From positions 1 to 36,106 of the forward strand of contig PBYL01000388.1 of the NCBI GenBank assembly GCA_002729595.1: a DNA stretch of 36,106 nucleotides. The letters run 5' to 3'. Below the pieces are notes generated by a model. The model had not been told where the DNA came from, ran no database searches, and was given only the letters and a program-made list of their open reading frames with translations. The position numbers were made by a program, and so were the translations under genes. Below, in pieces: positions 33,176 through 36,106 of the stretch (position 1 is its first letter; each line of letters opens with the position of its first letter). Source of the DNA: Thalassovita sp. (lineage in GTDB: Bacteria; Bacteroidota; Bacteroidia; Cytophagales; Flammeovirgaceae).

Positions 33176-34837
33176 ATGAAAGGTTATTTACTTTACCCCC
33201 AAGACCAAGACAGTGAAAGCCCACTTACAGAACCTCAAAAAGAGGCTATCTGGAAATTACTCAATTTAAAATTAGAGGGAGAAAATAATATTGAGACTCT
33301 TACAAAAGATACGCAATGGCAGAATAATTTTGCTAGCATCAATGATGATATAAAAGAGCAAAGCTTAATTAAGTTTTGGATTGATAAGATTGATTTGGGC
33401 CTTAGAAACATTCCAGACGATCACTCTTTAGCTGGAATTAATTTTGATGATGGTTCATGCATATATATTCCCAATAGCTTTTCTTTTTCAAATAAAACAA
33501 CTCCTTTAGAGACAATGAGATTAAGATTACTCGATCTTGCTTATAAAGGAATTGACCCAGAGTTTTTGGTTAATAAAAAGAGAAAAGGATTTCAGGTTAA
33601 GGAAACAAATGAGAGTATTAAGACTAAAGCACATCAATATCTGGAATTTGCAAACAAAGAGTTCATAAGTTTTGCCTTTACATCTACTAAAAGTCCAGAT
33701 CAAAAAACGAATGATATTTCTTACAACTACCAGCTTAAAAACCATACAAAAAAGACGATAGCTCAGGCAGAAGAAATTATCAAATTTGTAATAGAGTGGG
33801 GGTACAAGCTTGGAACTACATTACCAGAAATTCAACAAAAAAGATCTACTAAATATTCACGCGATCTTTTGAAGTACCAAACAACTCCGATTAAAAGGCA
33901 GCTTGCATTATTTCCAATAGAGCAAAAGCAAAACCTTAGAAAGATAGAGGAAATAATAAATGCTAAAAGCAGTAATATACAAACAACAAAAAGTAAAGGC
34001 TTAAGGTACGATTACATTCCAGAAAAACTTGTTCTAAAAGATGGAGAGTTCACAGATGATGAACTGAAAGCTATTATATCTGTAATGATCTTGATTAACA
34101 AAGCTAAAGAGCATGAGCAGTTTAAAACCATTGATACTTCGTTGTCTTACTTTACATTGAGTATAAATGAATTTAACAAGTACTTTGGTGTACCATCTAC
34201 AAAAAGAGGAGCAGACAAAAAACTTAGATTTACAGGAAGAAAATCTGAAGAAGCTAAACAGGCATTATTAAATCTAAGTAAAAAAGTAATTGCTACACAC
34301 TTTGAAAAAAGGCTAAAATCAGGCAATAGTAAAAGTGCTAAACGTAAAATGATTACTGAGGTAGTTCCAATTATAAATCCTCTTAAAATAAGTATAAATG
34401 GCGAATATGAGATAGGGGATAAGCTTCCATTAGAAGAAGGAGAAGTAACTGTTGCTGTAAACAGAATATTCTTTGAAAACTTGGGTGAGTCTGGTAGTTT
34501 TTTCTTTATTCCCGAAAACATCAATTTAGAAATAACTACTGCTGCAGGAGGCAAAAGAGTTTCTCCAGGAGTACGAAATTTTGGTGTATGGCTACATAGT
34601 ATAACACCCAAAAAGGATTTAACATGGGAAGTTACCTATCCAAAGCTAATAGATATTCTATGGTTGCATAAATATCAAGAAGAGGGTAGAAAAAGCTTGA
34701 TTAAGAAAAGTATTCAAAAAGCTTTTGATAATGCAATAGCCAGAGGGATATTAGAAAAGGTAACTGAAGGAGTGTCAGTTGACGGTTATGTGAAATACAC
34801 ACTGCATTTTACCCAATTGTATATAAATTTCAGATAA
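33176..34837 (+). CDS. Plasmid replication initiation protein (Rep, iteron-type)
   Basis: Replication initiator that should bind the iterons lying directly downstream. I chose the ATG at 33176 (MKGYLLYPQ), giving 553 residues; the frame is open to about 33128 but that part is not protein-like. The C-terminal half (about 285-553) looks like a two-winged-helix Rep_3/RepB domain: an opening DDELKAIISVMILI, then SINEFNKYFGVP, a LLNLSKKVI strand-helix unit, and a second domain with GVWLHSITPKKDLTWEVTYPKLIDIL and a helical end. The N-terminal 270 residues are unfamiliar, making the protein longer than typical iteron Reps (300-400). It is divergent from the par operon and its stop codon at 34835-34837 touches the first iteron. 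The rep call is firm on context; the N-terminal domain is unassigned. Confidence 0.85.
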   Translation: MKGYLLYPQDQDSESPLTEPQKEAIWKLLNLKLEGENNIETLTKDTQWQNNFASINDDIKEQSLIKFWIDKIDLGLRNIPDDHSLAGINFDDGSCIYIPNSFSFSNKTTPLETMRLRLLDLAYKGIDPEFLVNKKRKGFQVKETNESIKTKAHQYLEFANKEFISFAFTSTKSPDQKTNDISYNYQLKNHTKKTIAQAEEIIKFVIEWGYKLGTTLPEIQQKRSTKYSRDLLKYQTTPIKRQLALFPIEQKQNLRKIEEIINAKSSNIQTTKSKGLRYDYIPEKLVLKDGEFTDDELKAIISVMILINKAKEHEQFKTIDTSLSYFTLSINEFNKYFGVPSTKRGADKKLRFTGRKSEEAKQALLNLSKKVIATHFEKRLKSGNSKSAKRKMITEVVPIINPLKISINGEYEIGDKLPLEEGEVTVAVNRIFFENLGESGSFFFIPENINLEITTAAGGKRVSPGVRNFGVWLHSITPKKDLTWEVTYPKLIDILWLHKYQEEGRKSLIKKSIQKAFDNAIARGILEKVTEGVSVDGYVKYTLHFTQLYINFR

Positions 34838-35310
34838 GTTACACGTCTTTTTGCAGTAAAGCTATATTTAAAGCTCACTATTTGGTTTCTTTGAAGAATT
34901 AAATCTAAACAAGTTACACGTCTTTTTGCAGTAAAAAAGTTCATTACAACCCATGAATACAGATTTAGTAAATAATAATCACTGCAAAAAGCAACTTGAT
35001 TAACCTTATAAACCTAAATCAAAAGGGTTACACGTCTTTTTGCAGTAAGGTCTTATTCTACATTTTTGATAAAAATTCTAAATTCTCTTCAATACTGGTA
35101 AAGTTACACGTCTTTTTGCAGTGAGAATATACTCCAATCTATGAAAAAAGCTAATTCAGCTCAATTTTGACAGTTATATAATCTCCTAAGGATGTTTAGA
35201 GCATATTTCACAAAAGTTACACGTCTTTTTGCAGAAGACTACCACTAAAAGAAAATAGAAGCATTTCCTGTAGTAAGGACAAAGCAAAAGTTACACGTCT
35301 TTTTGCAGTA
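34838..35310 (+). repeat. Six spaced iterons (family 1)
   Basis: Six direct copies of G followed by TTACACGTCTTTTTGCAGTA (21 bp) start at 34838, 34913, 35027, 35103, 35216 and 35290; only the last two bases vary. The first directly abuts the rep stop codon. The start-to-start distances alternate, 75, 114, 76, 113 and 74 nt, while the intervening sequence is not conserved. These are almost certainly Rep-binding iterons. A reverse half-copy (CTGCAAAAAG) lies at about 34982-34991. Confidence 0.92.
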
Positions 35311-35322
35311 AGGGTATTTTGT

Positions 35323-35354
35323 AAGTAGATTATTAAAAGATTAATAATCTACTT
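35323..35354. repeat. Hairpin 1 in origin region
   Basis: Arms AAGTAGATTATTAA (35323-35336) and TTAATAATCTACTT (35341-35354), perfect 14 bp with a 4-nt loop, between the two iteron clusters. It shares the core AGTAGAT with two later hairpins. Confidence 0.7.
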
Positions 35355-35383
35355 TAACAAAAACAGTGTTATATTACCTCAAA

Positions 35384-35400
35384 ATTACTTTTGCAGTAAT
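35384..35400. repeat. Degenerate palindromic iteron
   Basis: ATTACTTTTGCAGTAAT keeps the iteron's TTTTGCAGTA end but is itself an inverted repeat (ATTACT/AGTAAT, 5-nt centre). It lies 3 nt before the tandem iteron cluster. Confidence 0.5.
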
Positions 35401-35402
35401 AA

Positions 35403-35511
35403 GTTACACGTATTAATGCAGTAGGTTACACGTATTGCTGCAGAGGGTTACACGTATTTTTGTAGTTAGGCACACGTATTAGTGCAGAGGGTTACACGTA
35501 TTTTTGTAGTT
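35403..35511 (+). repeat. Five tandem 22-bp iterons (family 2)
   Basis: Units start at 35403, 35425, 35447, 35469 and 35491, an exact 22-bp period (about two helical turns). All share ACACGTATT; the 3' half varies (TGCAGTA, TGCAGAG, TGTAGTT). Units 3 and 5 are identical, and a 30-bp block at 35441-35470 recurs at 35485-35514, so the array grew by a 44-bp pair duplication. The family differs from the spaced one at ACGTATT versus ACGTCTT. Probably the core origin where Rep is loaded. Confidence 0.92.
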
Positions 35512-35514
35512 AGG

Positions 35515-35605
35515 TGTATTGTAACTAGTTGATACAAAGATAGTTATCCAATAATTTTATGGGTCATTATATTTATTATATATTATTAGTATTATAATAT
35601 ATATA
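35515..35605 (+). other. Likely DNA unwinding element with DnaA-box-like site
   Basis: Next to the tandem iterons is TTATCCAAT (35544-35552), 7 of 9 to the DnaA box TTATCCACA, then a stretch from 35553 to 35605 that is nearly all A and T (TATTATATATTATTAG and similar). Iterons, DnaA box and AT-rich tract in this order are the usual layout of an iteron origin. Based on layout, not on a tested site. Confidence 0.55.
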
Positions 35606-35642
35606 GAATCTACTTTGTTTTTAGATACAAAGTAGATTCTAT
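35603..35642. repeat. Hairpin 2 in origin region
   Basis: Arms ATAGAATCTACTTTGT (35603-35618) and ACAAAGTAGATTCTAT (35627-35642), perfect 16 bp with an 8-nt loop, at the far edge of the AT-rich tract. Little T-run follows, so it is not a classic terminator; a primosome-assembly or structural element is possible. Contains the AGTAGAT core. Confidence 0.75.
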
Positions 35643-35659
35643 TTCAAGACCATTTCTAA

Positions 35660-36005
35660 TATATTCCACTCTTATATTACAGTAAAGTAAAATCAAATAT
35701 ATCATATCTACTAAACACAGTAGATTTTTACATAACGTTAAAAGGTACATCAAAAAATACAGTTAAGCAAAATGAATATTTAAAGCCATTATTAGCATAT
35801 CATTTACCAGAAACCATAAATAATACTCCTCAACGATTTATCCTAGTATTTGAAAAATTCACATATGTTTTTTTCTGAAATGAATGGAGATAGGGATATA
35901 GAAATTACAACTGGTTCAAAGACAATATTAGGCGCGGATGAAATTTAAAAGTTAATTCCCAGCGCACAGATTATTCGAAAAAATGTAACAAAGTTTGACC
36001 AATAG
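35660..36005 (+). pseudogene. Frameshifted gene remnant
   Basis: A protein-like frame runs from 35660 to about 35868 (including LKPLLAYHLPETINNTPQ and RFILVFEKFTYVF) without a start codon. It then shifts frame at the T-run 35868-35874: removing one T joins it to SEMNGDRDIEITTGSKTILG and ADEI, which meets TAA at 35946 but continues sensibly (KLIPSAQIIRKNVTKFDQ) to a TAG at 36003. Both halves have ordinary protein composition. I do not recognise the family. A sequencing error in the T-run could explain the shift but not the missing start or the TAA. Confidence 0.5.
35706..35725. repeat. Hairpin 3 in origin region
   Basis: ATCTACT (35706-35712), 6 nt, AGTAGAT (35719-35725): a perfect 7-bp inverted repeat with the same core as hairpins 1 and 2. 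It falls inside the open part of the gene remnant, so part of the similarity may be chance. Confidence 0.45.
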
Positions 36006-36106
36006 CAGGACAATTAGCAAAAGACTACCCCATAAAGATTTAATTAGTTTCCTTTTGCATGAAGTCCAGCAATTAGTAGGGGGAGTGAGCAAATTTTTTG
36101 TTCACA
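36006..36106 (+). other. Window end, open frame of unclear nature
   Basis: A plus-strand frame is open from about 35989 to the window end (TISKRLPHKDLISFLLHEV, then QQLVGGVSKFFVH). It has no start codon and is a third frame relative to the preceding remnant. It could be a further frameshifted piece of that gene or chance; the window ends before this can be judged. Confidence 0.25.

Noticed and set aside
34838-35310. CRISPR-like array: short direct repeats with unique spacers
   Set aside because: Repeats are only about 21 bp, spacers alternate between about 54 and 93 nt, there are no cas genes, and the array directly follows a rep gene. Iterons explain it better.
1-36106. Transposase or insertion sequence
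   Set aside because: No DDE/DDD or HUH transposase, integrase or paired terminal repeats were recognised in any frame, and no tRNA or rRNA gene was seen.

Overview
The window is about 36 kb of AT-rich DNA (roughly 31-33% GC by eye). It reads as a conjugative, iteron-type plasmid, or most of one, from a Bacteroidota host, most likely Cytophagales-like. The evidence is: a CTnDOT-type Tra set (TraE/F/G/I/J/K/M/N/O relatives), a type IX secretion C-terminal sorting domain on a giant surface protein, TAnnTTTG-type -7 promoter elements, a BfmA/BtgA-like mobilisation accessory protein, and almost no Shine-Dalgarno sequences.

Layout. (1) 0-6.1 kb, cargo and signalling: a cytosolic histidine kinase, a LytTR response regulator with its TPR/LytS-type kinase, a PspC-domain membrane protein and a lipoprotein, with one likely gene relic between them. 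(2) 6.4-9.1 kb: a short RadC-like protein with a strong terminator, then an 0.8-kb non-coding block holding a long hairpin and a 111-bp direct repeat (best oriT candidate), then a BfmA-like protein and a TraN-like protein. (3) 20.8-9.1 kb, minus strand: one long transfer operon, small membrane protein-traE-traF-traG-traI-like-traJ-traK-traM-coupling protein-MobF relaxase/helicase. (4) 21-22.3 kb: a membrane-anchored AraC-type regulator divergent from a membrane-anchored protein of unknown function. (5) 30-22.4 kb, minus strand: a secreted, tail-anchored unknown protein, a 1526-residue T9SS-exported Ig-repeat adhesin, an overlapping PKD-like lipoprotein, a TraO-like beta-barrel and an AntA-type protein. 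(6) 33.1-30.3 kb, minus strand: a partition operon (HTH/coiled-coil protein, parA, parB) ending in a second AntA-type protein. (7) 33.2-36.1 kb: a replication initiator, two families of iterons, an AT-rich tract, three hairpins with a common core, and a frameshifted gene remnant.

How it works together (inference). Rep would bind the downstream iterons to start replication. The HTH protein, ParA and ParB would handle segregation. BfmA-like protein and the MobF relaxase would process oriT, and the coupling protein would hand DNA to a reduced Bacteroidota-type secretion channel. A similar palindrome (TATCT-2 nt-AGATA) sits at the promoters of both the transfer operon and the partition operon, so one regulator may coordinate them. 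Two AntA-type proteins share a C-terminal domain that I do not recognise. The adhesin cluster is embedded among the plasmid's own genes and may be a surface or mating-contact module.
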